From assembly GCA_040285825.1 (NCBI GenBank), contig JAUPSS010000002.1, positions 3,410,001-3,474,000 on the forward strand: DNA of 64,000 bases, in the 5' to 3' direction. Positions 42,027 through 54,500 of this stretch are shown here, one piece after another. Numbering within the stretch: position 1 is the stretch's first letter; each line of letters opens with the position of its first letter. The translations under genes and the position numbers were made by a program. Source of the DNA: Eukaryota sp. TZLM1-RC (taxonomy: Eukaryota; Metamonada: BaSk clade). The notes beneath the pieces are model-generated. The model did not search any database and had not been told where the DNA came from. It saw nothing but the letters and a program-made list of their open reading frames with translations.

Positions 42027-42063
42027 TGATTAAATTAAATCATAACTAATGGGACGACTATCA

Positions 42064-45000
42064 TTAAACCAAGATTTCCTCTACAAAATCTTGATTTGCT
42101 TGCTGTCTAGCTAAAGCTTCTCTAATTCGATTGAAAAACCGCGGTAATCTATTAATAATGGCAAATTGAATCCGTGAACGCCATAAAAAAATATCAAATC
42201 TTTTCATTGTTTTTTCTTTCACCATTTTTTGGAAGTCATCCAAAAAAGTTTCTGCTTCAACTGATAATCTTCCATTTATCGAAAATGGGAAAGCAATAAA
42301 AACCAGCTGTGTATTTCTATCGATATCTGCATCTTCAATTTCTTTATCATATTTTCTATGTTTTTCTTTTGCTTTAAATCCAGAGCAGCCACAGGATTAA
42401 GTTTCTTCTGTGAACCAAAGTATCGTTTGCAACATTACATGAGACAAAGTCAACAATAGCTTCAGAATTATCAATCCAATCACAGTATACATCACCTCTA
42501 TCATCAGAACCAAAATTATTCAGAGAAAGTGTTTCCTTCAGCAGGGGCTCTTTGATACACGATATCCTTGCAGTTTGTGCCATATTGAAAACAGTGTCTC
42601 TAACAGCATCATGTAATGAAGAACGATAAGTTATTAATTTAGAGCAATTTAGAGCATGGCGCAAAGTGAGTTGAGGTGAATTCGAACAAATACATTTTTC
42701 TTTTGATAATAATTGGTTAATGGGGATGTTCAAATATAATCTCATTTTTGTTACAAATGCTTCATTAGTAGCACACAATCCAAATCTTCGTGGTACAATG
42801 GTTACAAAAAGTGAAGAATCTGACACCTTGTTTTCACAAACACCCTTTTCCAATAACAATGAGTGAAGATCTTGATTTAAAACAGCCGAGCTGCAAATAT
42901 TATTATAAAGATCTGTTTCATACATTCCAGTCAATCTTTTCTGTAATGTTCGAAGAGTGTACTTCAAATTTAAAACATTTTTTTCTGGAATATTGTCATT
43001 GAATGATTGGGGAAAACATCGACCCCATTTTTCTACATCAATTCTTGAAATTTCTTCATTTAATGCAAAAACAGTGGAACTTTGCGTTGTCATCAATAAA
43101 TCTTCCCAATCTGCAAATCTTTCGGAGAACTCAAAGATTGCATTTCTGCATCCACCAACAAAAGCACACGAGGTAAGAATAGAAGCCTTCGTCCACCCTA
43201 AACCACCATATTGTGGACTAAGGTAAGCATGATCTGGAATTTGAAACATTTTACATCCCAGTAATTGAGACAGAACTTTTTGCACGTAACTCATTAAACT
43301 TTTTGAGCCAAAGGTCTAGTGACGAGAGGATTTGTAGATCGAAATATATGATTAAAATTGGAACTAAAACACAGTCTTATAATGGTAAATTTGATGTGTT
43401 TTTTTATATCTAAATTCATCATTCGGTCAATTTTGTCAGAAATTGAGTTCAACTTTTCAAACAATTTTTTTGGTAATTTCATCATTATTTCCTAAAAACG
43501 AACCCAAATGACGAATAGCATCAATTGAATATAATTTGGCTTGAATTTCAATATCATCAATTATTGTGGAAACTGGAGAATTCGATAACAAAACACATTT
43601 AAGTAAATTAAGTCGGAGACCAATTTTGGTAAATAATTCTTTAAAACATACAGTTGCTTTTTTTCACAATATTTAATTCACCAATAAGCACAACATCATC
43701 CATATATGCAATCATTTTTAGTGAAGGAAACATCTCTTGAATTTGCAGTAGAATAGGATGAATGGCCAAACAAAACAAAAGAGGTCCTAACGGATCTCCT
43801 TGCTTTACGCCACTTGATGAAATCAAAATGTTGTTTCCAAAATGTAAATTAGAATATGTGCAATATGTTGATTGAAAATATGGTATTAATTCTGGCATAT
43901 ATTGCAATAGAGCACCATGGATACTGCGACGACTTAGCGAATTGAAAGCATTACTAAAATCCAATGACATGCAAACATTGGATTCATTTTGGCGAAATAA
44001 AACATCAGTAGCAAATATCGCTGAAGAGACTCCATCTGTAGTATTTATACCATATTGAAAGGGTAATAAAATTTTTTTTGCTTTCTCGTTAAACCTGCTT
44101 AAGCAACATGCAGAAAAAATATTGTGTAAGCTCTCAGAGACTGCAATAGGACGAACATCCATTTTTGAATTTTTGACAAGTGCAGTCAAACGAGAACTTC
44201 TTAATTCTTCTGGGTATTTGAGTTGACCAGATAATATTTGGTTGAAAAATTTGGTTAATAAACCAAGGCAATCTTCTGAAGAAATAATCGCGGCTTTTAC
44301 ATGATCAATAGTAATACCAGAAAGTCCGGCAGACTTACCACGACAGACTTACTTTCGGTAATTTTTTAAAGGATATTCGTGATAGTTCTGCTGCTGCTTT
44401 AGTAACTCAAGTTCCCTCTGTTTATGGACTTTTGTTAAAAGACAATGAATGGCTTCTAAACATGCGTTTTCGTTGTTTTCTCTGGCCAAACAATTTGCCC
44501 AATCATTTAACTTGTAAATGTGGTAAACCTCTTTTGTTTACTCATCTTTTGAACTGTAAACATTTCATTACGTTTAGAAGCAAAGTGCATAATAACGTCA
44601 GGGACCAAATTTATGTAATGTGCAAATCATATCGTGTAGATTCCTTTTTAGAACCGCTGTTATCAAAATTAATTCTTGATGATCCCAATATTGATAGTAC
44701 GCGTTACAACAGAGCTTATATGGGTCTGACTAGAGGTGATTTAGTTGTTCCTGGTTTAAATGGTAGTTTTACTATTTTGGACGCCATGTCTATTGACCCT
44801 TGTAATTCCTCTAACGAACATTTATTTAACTCGGATGTAAATAATCCTCTTCTTGCAGGCGAAAAATATAAAATTGCTAAATATGCGAAACCCATTTCCT
44901 CGGTTAATGAAAATTCTCATGCCCAATATAATTTATGTCCATTTGTTTTTTCTTTGCTTGGATCTCTAGGTAAGGCTGCTATGGCTTTCCTTGAGGATTT

Positions 45001-46177
45001 TGTTGTAGTTGTAAAGGAAAGAACTGGAAGAATTTTCAATCGTGTTTACTGGCAAAACAGGATTGTATTTTCTATTTTTAAGGGAATGGTAACACTAATT
45101 TCTGATTCACTATCTTCTTTTGGGAAATTTTCTGAATCTTTAGCGATTAATTGTTTTGATGTAGGGGAGGCAGGTTTTGAGGATGTGGAGTTTTAATTGT
45201 GTATTTCATATTTGTTGTTGAATAAAAATAAATAGTTCAAAAAAAAAGACTTACCACGAGGTCTCTTTTTGATAACCGAAAAAACTTCTGATGGCATCAA
45301 TGGATAATTTTCCCAGTATGTGCCGTAAAAATTTTGATCTATAATAGGGTCTTCATAAGGATGAAGTATTTTCAGTTTATCTACTGTATTTTCATTGTTT
45401 GGTGCTTTGACTCCGGGACTTAAAGCTGACAAAGCCTTGGACCATTTGTTGTCAAAGCATTTGTCTTCAAAAATTTTACTTAATTTCTCGGATGACTGAT
45501 TTCTCGGTGCTATATTAGTTAAATCTTCGGAAATATTAACGAAATTTTGTTCAAAAGGAGCACAAAAAGAACTAAAAAATTCCCAAATAATATTGATAGC
45601 ATACTTTCCTTTACATAATTGATCCAAAAATCTTTGAAAAACGAAAGCAAATTCATTGCATTTGGTCGGATGAATTTCTTGAGGTATTCTTATAGGAGGA
45701 TGGTAGTTATCAACTATGCGGCATTTCAAGCAGCGATCAGAAGTTTTTCCTTTTGCATTTTTTCTAAAAGAAATACCACAAGTGTTGCAAGTTTTGTGCT
45801 TCAATCGATTGCTAACTGGTTTTGCAACAACTTGTGGAGCATTATTTATGGGTTCTACCTTAGACTCTTTCCTTCTAATAAATTTTCTTTTACATTTTGT
45901 TTCAGAATTTGCCGCATCATTTTTTTCCAACATTGGGGCATGTTCGAGCATTATGTCCCTGTTGTCGACACTTTGAGCATCTGTAGGAGCGTGGCTTTGT
46001 TTTTGAACAAACTTTTTTTTCATCGTGATTGTCTAAAAATTCTTGATCAGAATTTTTTTTGTCCAAAAATGAAGAGAGAAGAGGTTGAGGAGGAGAGGTG
46101 GAAAGGACGTCTTGAGCATCTTGTTGACTATCGTTCTTTCTTTTGACTCCATTAGAATCAGAAACTGATTCAGACAT
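42064..46177 (-). pseudogene. Family C polyprotein, interrupted and frameshifted
   Basis: ATG at 46177 gives MSESVSDSNG. Then come a CSKCRQQGHNARTC knuckle, a frameshift near 45950, a CNTCG...RCLKC ribbon, a WEFFSSF segment, LSPGVKAPNNEN and the RT lead-in RPRGKS, where D is inserted. RT continues at 44189-43641 with LDFSNAFNSL, GVKQGDPLGP and AYMDDVVLIG, then breaks near 43650 and 43480. The thumb is 43485-42400 in two frames, followed by the zinc finger CIC...HALNC and RLE (DDRGDVYCDW, AIVDFVSC), with a break near 42400 and the C-terminus FVEEILV ending at 42064. C is the most divergent family here: its motif A reads DFSNAFNS and it has YMDDV. Confidence 0.82.
44352..45246 (+). mobile_element. 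5'-truncated family D insertion in C RT, 13-bp TSD
   Basis: AGACTTACCACGA flanks it at 44331-44343 and 45247-45259. Between the left TSD and the D sequence are eight extra bases, CAGACTTA (44344-44351), which repeat the target itself. The frame 44432-45196 covers LKDNEWLLNMRF, the zinc finger, the RLE (RGDLVVPG) and FEDVEF. It differs from the D at 41077 by a few residues (RAYMGL, EHLFNS), so these are independent insertions. Confidence 0.92.
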
Positions 46178-46258
46178 CAACAAGAAAGAATAGAAGCAAT
46201 GATCTCGGTTCAGCCAGGTTTTAAGTTAAACGGTTATATGTAGAGGAAGAAAAAAAAA
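46178..46258 (-). promoter_or_regulatory. Family C 5' leader
   Basis: The sense strand opens with a T-run, CTTCCTCTACATATAACC, and reaches ATG after about 80 bases. Position, length and pyrimidine start match the A, B and D leaders even though the rest differs. Confidence 0.4.
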
Positions 46259-46265
46259 GTAATAA

Positions 46266-46772
46266 TAAGAATAATAGAGGTGATGTCATATTACCTGGAT
46301 TAGATGGAAGCTTCATTTTATTGGATGTAATGTCTGTTGATCCTTGTAATGCCTCAAATGAAAGGCTTGTTAATTCTGAAATTCATAATCCCCTTTCAAA
46401 TGCTGAAAATTTTAAATTCAAAAAATACACAATGAACCTTTGTCCAAATTGGCCAGTCTACAGCATGCAAAATACAATTTGTATCCATTTGTATTTTCCC
46501 TTTTTGGTTCACTTGCACCAACTGCTTTACGTTTTTTGGATGATTTTGAAATGATTGTAAAGAGAAGAACTGGCAGAAATTTCAACAGATTGTTTTGGCA
46601 AAATAGAATTGTGTTTTCTATTTTTAAGGGGATGTTGAAGATGGTTTCTGATGCTTTGCTTTCTCTTGGATCTCACTATGAGAGAGTTGCATCTAGTGTT
46701 TTTGTTTTGGGAGAGATGGATTTTTTAGATGTTGATTTATAGGTTTAGAATAAAATTAAATTTTAAAAAAAA
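46266..46772 (+). pseudogene. Family A endonuclease and 3' end after the C insertion
   Basis: It resumes with NNRGDVILPG, LLDVMSVDP. Two extra bases at about 46428 shift the frame (KKYTMN), and the C-terminus continues at 46440-46742 to FLDVDL with the AATAAA tail. It completes the A copy begun at 36738. Confidence 0.83.
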
Positions 46773-47018
46773 ATTGGGTACGTATTTTGTTAAATTGTCT
46801 ACAAAAATTGTAAGTAAGGGATGGAGGTAATGATCGCAGTAAATGAGTAATTTTTCCAGCATAACAAATTTTCAAAAGAAAAAAACTTAAGATGTTTTTC
46901 CAATTCAAGAGTCTTTATGACTTCTAGCTCTTTTTTTAATTGAATTTAAATAATTTTCAAGGCTGTCAAGTGTCTTTTCGGCGGAACCTAAATAGCAACC
47001 CAGAAAGCAGAAACTAGT
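46773..47018 (-). pseudogene. Family F thumb fragment
   Basis: It matches 62101-62345 of the near full-length F (SFCFLGCYLGSAEKTLDSL to NFCRQFNKIRTQ) with small indels, for example extra A and T in runs. Neither F terminus is present, so it arose by rearrangement or by truncation by the flanking A and H joins. Confidence 0.75.
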
Positions 47019-47074
47019 TTCATTATTGGTAATCAGCATGCGGAGGTGGCATTTAATGAAACTTTTATCAAATA

Positions 47075-49035
47075 GATTTTATTTTTAATCTCGACTTTAA
47101 AAATGCTTTTAATTCTGTAAAGCGAGAAGCAATTTTTGAAGTTATTAAATCTGATTTTCCTGAGCTATCGAGTTTTTTCTACCATTTTTATGGTAAAGAA
47201 TCAGATTTAATTTTTAATTCATTTGCTCTTAAATCATCTTCTGGTGTGAAGCAAGGTGACCCTTTAGGTCCATTATTGTTTTGTTTAGCTATTCACAAAA
47301 CTTTAAATATCATTAAGCAAAAATACCCTTCTATAAAAATAGTTGCTTATATGGATGATATATCCTTGATTGGTTCATTTGATTTACTAGAATTGGTTGC
47401 TCAAGGAATTGCCGATTCATATGAAAATATTGGGCTTCATCTTAATGCCAGTAAATGCCTTCTGATTGGCTCTTCTGCTCAAGACCTCGTGATAAACGAT
47501 TCTATTGTCCCTTTTACTAATTATAGTAGTGATGCTTTTAAGTTCCTTGGTTGTTGGTTAGGAAATGTGCCTCAAATTCAGAATGAATTGCAAGTTATTT
47601 TGGAAAAAATGAAAATTGAACTTGATTCAATTTCTTCTTTAGATATAGAAAAGCATATTAAATTTTTTATGCTTAAAATTTGCTACACTGGGAGAATAAC
47701 CCACATTTTGAGATCTTGTGCTCCTTCCATAGCATTAGATTTTTGTCGTTCTTTTAATTCATTGAGAACAGAATTTTTTTGCTGATTTATTGGATGTAGA
47801 ACCAGGAATGTTGAAAAGCCATTTATTTTCTTCAGCAAATTTGGGGGTATTGGATTTACTAAATCTTCAATTTTGTGTCAATCAGCATTCTTGGGTGGTG
47901 GCAAAAATTTTATTTATGAATTTTCTCGTAGATTTCCTGATGATTCCCATCTGTTAGTCCCCAATTGTAGTCCCTATTTGTATGAGTTATCTTGTGAACT
48001 TGAAAAATTACCGCCACAAATTTGGACCAAATGCTTTCCTCAATCAATTCAAGAAATTCCAAACCGATCTCTATTTAATTTACAGTTTTGCTGTAAAAAG
48101 CTTCAACAAAAATTGTCAAAGATTTTTGAAAGCTTGGATTTTGATGTTAGACTTGGCTTGGCCAAGAAAAAGAATCCCGCTTTTGCAAATCTTTTTACAA
48201 GATATGTGTGACAGTACTTCTTCTGCCTTAGTAACAACAATTCCGCAAGTATATGGTACTCTCTTATCCGATTCTGCTTGGACTCTGAATATGAGATTTC
48301 GTTCCTTTATCTGGCCTGATAATTTACCTCATAATTTAATTTGTAAATGTTCTCGAGAAATTACAACTACTCATTTGTTAAATTGTAAACATTTTATTAC
48401 TTTTAGAAGCAAGGTTCATGATGCTGTAAGAGACCAGTTATATTGTATGTGTAAATCTCATAGAATTGAATCCTTCTTGGAACCTCTGTTGTCAAATCTG
48501 TTTGATGCTGAAAATGATTTTCATAAGAATAATAGAGGTGATGTCATATTACCTGGATTAGATGGAAGCTTTATTTTATTGGATGTAATGTCTGTTGATC
48601 CTTGTAATGCCTCAAATGAAAGGCTTGTTAATTCTGAAATTCATAATCCCCTTTCAAATGCTGAAAATTTTAAATTCAAAAAAATACAATGAACCTTTGT
48701 CCAAATTGGCTAGTCTACAGCATGCAAAAATACAATTTGTATCCATTTGTATTTTCCCTTTTGGTTCACTTGCACCAACTGCTTTACGTTTTTTGGATGA
48801 TTTTGAAATGATTGTAAAGAGAAGAACTGGCAGAAATTTCAACAGATTGTTTTGGCAAAATAGAATTGTGTTTTCTATTTTTAAGGGGATGTTGAAGATG
48901 GTTTCTGATGCTTTGCTTTCTCTTGGATCTCACTATGAGAGAGTTGCATCTAGTGTTTTTGTTTTGGGAGAGATGGATTTTTTAGATGTTGATTTATAGG
49001 TTTAGAATAAAATTAATTTTTTTTTAAAAAAAAAA
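47075..49035 (+). mobile_element. 5'-truncated family A insertion in H with 11-bp TSD
   Basis: TTTATCAAATA flanks it at 47064-47074 and 49036-49046. A starts within RT motif A (FIFNLDFKNAF) and reaches its 3' tail. The coding is split into frames 47246-47785, 47873-48211, 47982-48692 and 48595-48999. Breaks are at a T-run (47776), a G-run (47844), a T-run (48192), an A-run (48679) and two more near 48725-48760, all homopolymers. The zinc finger and RLE codons are intact when read across frames. Confidence 0.9.
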
Positions 49036-49434
49036 TTTATCAAATACGTTGATTACCAGGAAGATGCTATTCGGTTTCTTGGATCTTATTTTGGAAATAG
49101 TGAAAAAGTTAAATCCATTTTGTCAGGTATTTTGGAAAAAATCGAAGAGCAACTTTTGGCTATTCAAGATCTAGAAATTGACAAACATTTAGCGTTTTCG
49201 GTCCTAAATGTGTGTTTTGGATCAAAAATTAATCATCTTCTTCGTTCTTTATCTCCCACAATTTCTCATGATTTTGCACGTCAATTCAATACTTTGAGAA
49301 CAAATTTCCTAGGAAATTTAGTAGAAGTTTGTCCATCTAAAATTCCTTATCATGCATTTTTTAGTCCTAAATTTGGTGGAGTTGGTTTTTCAAAAGCAGA
49401 GTATTTATGCAAAAGTGCTTTTATTGGTGGTATG

Positions 49435-49598
49435 AAAAATTTTCTTTTTGAATGGAAACTTCGTTTTGATCATATTCCTTTGAATGAATCACATCCTTTA
49501 TTAATTTCTTATTGATTTCTTATTTCTTATTTCTTAATTTCTTATTCTTAATTTTTATTGCTTTTAAAAATTTTCTTTTTGAATGGAAACTTCGTTTT
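49435..49598 (+). repeat. 131-bp tandem duplication with ATTTCTT expansion in H
   Basis: The H segment AAAAATTTTCTTTTTGAATG starts at 49435 and again at 49566. Between them the sequence carries irregular TTTCTTA repeats (49502-49552), which look like slippage. The second copy runs into the D insertion site. Confidence 0.8.
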
Positions 49599-50512
49599 TT
49601 TATTATTTATTTTTATTCAACAACAAATATGAAATACACAATTAAAAACTCCACATCCTCAAAACCTGCCTCCCTACATCAAAACAATTAATCGCTAAAG
49701 ATTCAGAAAATTTCCCAAAAGAAGATAGTGAATCAGAAATTAGTGTTACCATTCCCTTAAAAATAGAAAAATACAATCCTGTTTTTGCCAGTAAACACGA
49801 TTGAAAAATTCTTCCAGTTCTTTCCTTTACAACTACAACAAAATCCTCAAGGAAAGCCATAGCAGCCTTACCTAGAGATCCAAGCAAAGAAAAAAACAAA
49901 TGGACATAAATTATATTGGGCATGAGAATTTTCATTAACCGAGGAAATGGGTTTCGCATATTTAGCAATTTTATATTTTTCGCCTGCAAGAAGAGGATTA
50001 TTTACATCCGAGTTAATGAAATGTTCGTTAGAGGAATTACAAGGGTCAATAGACATGGCGTCCAAAATAGTAAAACTACCATTTAAACCAGGAACAACTA
50101 GATCACCTCTAGTCAGACCCATAGAAGCTCTGTTGTAACGCGTACTATCAATATTGGGATCATCAAGAATTAATTTTGATAACAGCGGTTCTAAAAAGGA
50201 ATCTACACGATATGATTTGCACATTACATAAATTTGGTCCCTGACGTTATTATACACTTTGCTTCTAAACGTAATGAAATGTTTACAGTTCAAAAGATGA
50301 GTAAAAAAAAGAGGTTTACCACATTTACAAGTTAAATGATTGGGCAAATTGTTTGGCCACAGAAAACAACGAAAACGCATGTTTAGAAGCCATTCATTGT
50401 CTTTTAACAAAAGTCCATAAACAGAGGGAACTTGAGTTACTAAAGCAGCAGCATAAATTAAAATTTTTCAAAAAAAAGCAGCAGCTGAACTATCACGAAT
50501 ATCCTTTAAAAA
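49599..50512 (-). mobile_element. 5'-truncated family D insertion in H with 12-bp TSD
   Basis: AAACTTCGTTTT flanks it at 49587-49598 and 50513-50524. Frames 49868-50410 and 49642-49989 carry the thumb end, CKCG...HLLNC, the RLE (RGDLVVPG, ILDAMSIDP) and a damaged C-terminus. There are at least five single-base run-length changes (for example near 49660, 49770, 49785, 49806 and 49893). Confidence 0.9.
50453..50475 (-). mobile_element. 23-nt micro-insertion with 10-bp TSD in D
   Basis: AAGCAGCAGC occurs at 50443-50452 and 50476-50485 around 23 unrelated AT-rich bases ending in an A-run on the plus strand. Other D copies (for example near 60775) lack it. It resembles only the last bases of an element 3' UTR with poly(A). 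The family is not certain. The A-run at its plus-strand 3' side suggests a plus-strand insertion. Confidence 0.7.
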
Positions 50513-51243
50513 AAACTTCGTTTTGATCATATTCCTTTAAATGAATCACATCCTTTATTAATTTCTCTTGAAAAAATGGTGCAAGAACTACCTGTTGATA
50601 TTTGGAATAGGAGTTTTCCTTCAAGTTTGCCTGCTGTGCCTTCGAGATCTTTCACCAACCTTCATCTTGCTGTTGTGAAATTACAGAAGTCTGTTCTTAT
50701 TGGTTTTGAAGACCTGGATTTTTCTAAACGACTTAGTGTGACTAAGATTAATAATCCCGTCTTTGCTGCCTTTTTATCAGACATTCAGAACTGTACTAGT
50801 TTAATATCTCAGCAACCAAGGCCATTTGGTCTTCACTTAACAAATGAAGCTTGGAAACAAAACATGCGGTTGAGATTAGGGATGTATCCAAGTGGTCTTT
50901 TGGACAATTCTTATTGTATTTGTAACAAAAACCTACTGCCAATTTTCGTCATATTGTGAGCTGTAAGAAATTTCTCCAATATAGGTCAGTTCTTCATAAT
51001 GCCGTTCGTGATGTGACATATGAGATGTTCAAGTGTTACAATTTTAGTTGCAAAGTAGAACCTTTGTTGAAGCATTATAGTGATGATAATCTTTTTAATT
51101 CACGTCGAGGTGATTTAATTGCTCCTTTTGTGGATTCCTCTCAAGTTGTTGTTGATTTCACTACAGTTGATCCCTTTGCTTTTGTTTATCGCGATGATGT
51201 TTTACTTAGTACTAATGGTCATTTAAACAAGGCTGAAGATCGT

Positions 51244-51426
51244 AAGTTAATTTTATTTTATTGTTAAACCACAGTCTAAAAGTCAATATCTTCAAAACAA
51301 GCTTCCACACCATCAAACCTTACAGCAGCAATGTTTTCATAATGTGCACTGACAGACATTAAAGCTTTCGAAATCATTTTAGGAATTGATTTGAAAATAG
51401 TAAAAACAATACGATTTAGCCACATT
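51244..51426 (-). pseudogene. Family F 3'-end fragment
   Basis: It holds the last ~50 codons of F (LNRIVFTIFKSIPKM to CFEDIDF) and a 3' UTR of the TTAACAATAAAATAAAATTAA type. It is bounded by H on one side and an A 5' end on the other. A appears to have inserted into it after LWLN codons. Confidence 0.78.
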
Positions 51427-51513
51427 TCTTTTTTTTCTCCCTCCCTTAGTCAACCCTTTCATTTTTCACTTTTTGTCAAGGCGTCAAAGTCGTACTGTTT
51501 CTTTGTCAAAACG

Positions 51514-54500
51514 ATGCCTTTGGCTGATAGTGACTCTGATACTGATTGGAACGCTCAAGCAAAGATTCTACCAGTCAGATCAAGCTCATCCACTCCACTT
51601 CCCCACTCTCCCCACAATACAAGCTATGCTCGAAATTCATCTCAAAAAAATTTTCATTCAAAAACTGATCATTGTACCAGAAAAAATACAGAAAAACCTC
51701 CATTACGTTCCTTGCGTTCTGTTGTGCGTTCTATTAACAACTCCGTTTCTCGAAATTTGTTTTCTCCAGCTGAAACTGCAAAAAGTCAAAAGTCTATTTC
51801 TACTTTTAACTCAAAAATTGACAAAATTGAAAGAACTGAAAAAACGAAACCACTGCCATTAAAAGGTTCTAAAAAATGTTCGATTTGTGGTATCAGTGGT
51901 CATAATTCGAGAACGTGCCCTGAGAAACAAAAAAGAGAATTTGAATTAAAATCTGCTCAACAAATTCTCAAATGTGCTGTTCCAGCTGTTGCCGTTGTGA
52001 AAGGTGCTGAAAATAATGTTTCTGACGATCAACAGTTAAATGCTTCTAGTGTTCCCTCTTCTTCCCCTTCTGAAAACAGTAATTTTTGTTGTCCATTTTG
52101 CAAAAAGATGTTGCAGATTCACGAAATGGTCGAAAACTTCTGTTTTGTACGAATTGTAAAGCCGTTGATACCGTAAGACCCCCGATCCGGATCCCAGTAG
52201 AAATAAGTCCCGCCAGCACAATCCCCTTCTCAATGGAAATGAGAAATTTTACTTCTGAATTGAAAAATAATAAGTGGAATATTTCATCCTTCTGGAAATA
52301 TTTTGCTAGAAAAAACAAAAATTGTTTTAAGAAAAAATTTGGAAATAGAAAAATTGTAAAAATCAAAAATTTGCCGAAAAATTGTGCTTACGTGGTCGTT
52401 ATGGTGCCGCAAAAGCAGTCTTTGTTTTCCTCTTCTTTGGCTGATGTAAACTCTGATACCCTTGAAAAACTCCAAAAGTTGCATCCTCAAGAAAATTTCA
52501 AGTGCAGCAAGCCTGAAGTGTGTCCTTTTGGATTGAAAAATCCTATTGCTGCAATTGAGGTTCTTAAAGCTATTCAAAAATTACCTAAGGGGAAAGCAGC
52601 AGGCCCATCTGGAATTTCTTTTGATCTCTTAAAAATAGCGTGTTCCAGTGCTCCCGAAATTGCTGATGATCTAGCCCACTATTTTCAACAATTAATTGTT
52701 TTGAAAATAAATCCTCCATTTGAATTGCTCGCAGCACGTCTGATTGCTTTAGTAAAGCCTGGAAACGGAATCAAACCTGATGGAATACGCCCAATTGCTG
52801 TTGGTGAATCTCTTTCTCGTTTGCTGGCATCAATTGTCTTCGATCGTGTCAAAGACAAAGCTTCTACATTTTTAAATCCTCATCAATTTGGACTCAAAAC
52901 AATTGATGGTGCTTCTGTTGCTGCTATTGCCTCTGATACCTTTTTTAATGCAGAGGAAAATAATTTTTATTTTTAATCTCGACTTTAAAAATGCTTTTTA
53001 ATTCTGTAAAGCGAGAAGCAATTTTTGAAGTTATTAAATCTGATTTTCCTGAGCTATCGAGTTTTTTTCTACCATTTTTATGGTAAAGAATCAGATTTAA
53101 TTTTTAATTCATTTGCTCTTAAATCATCTTCTGGTGTGAAACAAGGTGACCCTTTAGGTCCATTATTGTTTTGTTTAGCTATTCACAAAACTTTTAAATA
53201 TCATTAAGCAAAAAAATACCCTTCTATAAAAAAATAGTTGCTTATATGGATGATATATCCTTGATTGGTTCATTTGATTTACTAGAATTGGTTGCTCAAG
53301 AAATTGCCGATTCATATGAAAATATTGGGCTTCATCTTAATGCCAGCAAATGCCTTCTGATTGGCTCTTCTGCTCAAGACCTCGTGATAAACGATTCTAT
53401 TGTCCCTTTTACTAATTATAGTAGTGATGCTTTTAAGTTCCTTGGTTGTTGGTTAGGAAATGTGCCTCAAATTCAGAATGAATTGCAAGTTATTTTGGAA
53501 AAAATGAAAATTGAACTTGATTCAATTTCTTCTTTAGATATAGAAAAGCATATTAAATTTTTTATGCTTAAAATTTGCTACACTGGGAGAATAACCCACA
53601 TTTTGAGATCTTGTGCTCCTTCCATAGCATTAGATTTTTGTCGTTCTTTTAATTCATTGAGAACAGAATTTTTTGCTGATTTATTGGATGTAGAACCAGG
53701 AATGTTGAAAAGCCATTTATTTTCTTCAGCAAATTTGGGTGGTATTGGATTTACTAAATCTTCAATTTTGTGTCAATCAGCATTCTTGGGTGGTGGCAAA
53801 AATTTTATTTATGAATTTTCTCGTAGATTTGCTGATGATTCTCATCTGTTAGTCCCCAATTGTAGTCCCTATTTGTATGAGTTATCTTGTGAACTTGAAA
53901 AATTACCGCCACAAATTTGGACCAAATGTTTTCCTCAATCAATTCAAGAAATTCCAAACCGATCTCTATTTAATTTACAGTTTTGCTGTAAAAAAACGAT
54001 TCTATTGTCCCTTTTACTAATTATAGTAGTGATGCTTTTAAGTTCCTTGGTTGTTGGTTAGGAAATGTGCCTCAAATTCAGAATGAATTGCAAGTTATTT
54101 TGGAAAAAATGAAAATTGAACTTGATTCAATTTCTTCTTTAGATATAGAAAAGCATATTAAATTTTTTATGCTTAAAATTTGCTACACTGGGAGAATAAC
54201 CCACATTTTGAGATCTTGTGCTCCTTCCATAGCATTAGATTTTTGTCGTTCTTTTAATTCATTGAGAACAGAATTTTTTGCTGATTTATTGGATGTAGAA
54301 CCAGGAATGTTGAAAAGCCATTCATTTTCTTCAGCAAATTTGGGGGGTATTGGATTTACTAAATCTTCAATTTTGTGTCAATCAGCATTCTTGGGTGGTG
54401 GCAAAAATTTTATTTATGAATTTTCTCGTAGATTTCCTGATGATTCCCATCTGTTAGTCCCCAATTGTAGTCCCTATTTGTATGAGTTATCTTGTGAACT

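Larger units (their letters stand above)
41040..46265 (-). mobile_element. Near full-length family C element in A, hit twice by D
   Basis: TAAGAATAA flanks it at 41031-41039 and 46266-46274, and the A reading continues across. C runs from its leader (T-run, CTTCCTCTAC, ending about 46258) to its 3' tail at 41040. Two D insertions lie inside: one in the C 3' UTR (41077-42026) and one in the RT lead-in (44352-45246). A few unmatched bases (46259-46265) at the 5' junction may be non-templated additions. Confidence 0.92.
47019..51243 (+). pseudogene. Family H thumb/zinc/endonuclease remnant, split by A and D
   Basis: Only the C-terminal half of a distinct family is present. Pieces are 47019-47074 (NQHAEVAFNETFIKY), 49047-49598 (DAIRFLGSYFGN, thumb to FEWKLRFDH) and 50513-51243 (thumb end, CIC...HIVSC zinc finger, RLE HNAVRDVTYEM, RRGDLIAPF, VVDFTTVDP). 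A 131-bp local duplication at 49435, a one-base loss near 50940 in the zinc finger and the insertions break the frame. The C-terminal ~100 codons are replaced by an F tail at 51244. The RLE residues E, RGD and D are all visible. No RT is attached. Confidence 0.8.
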
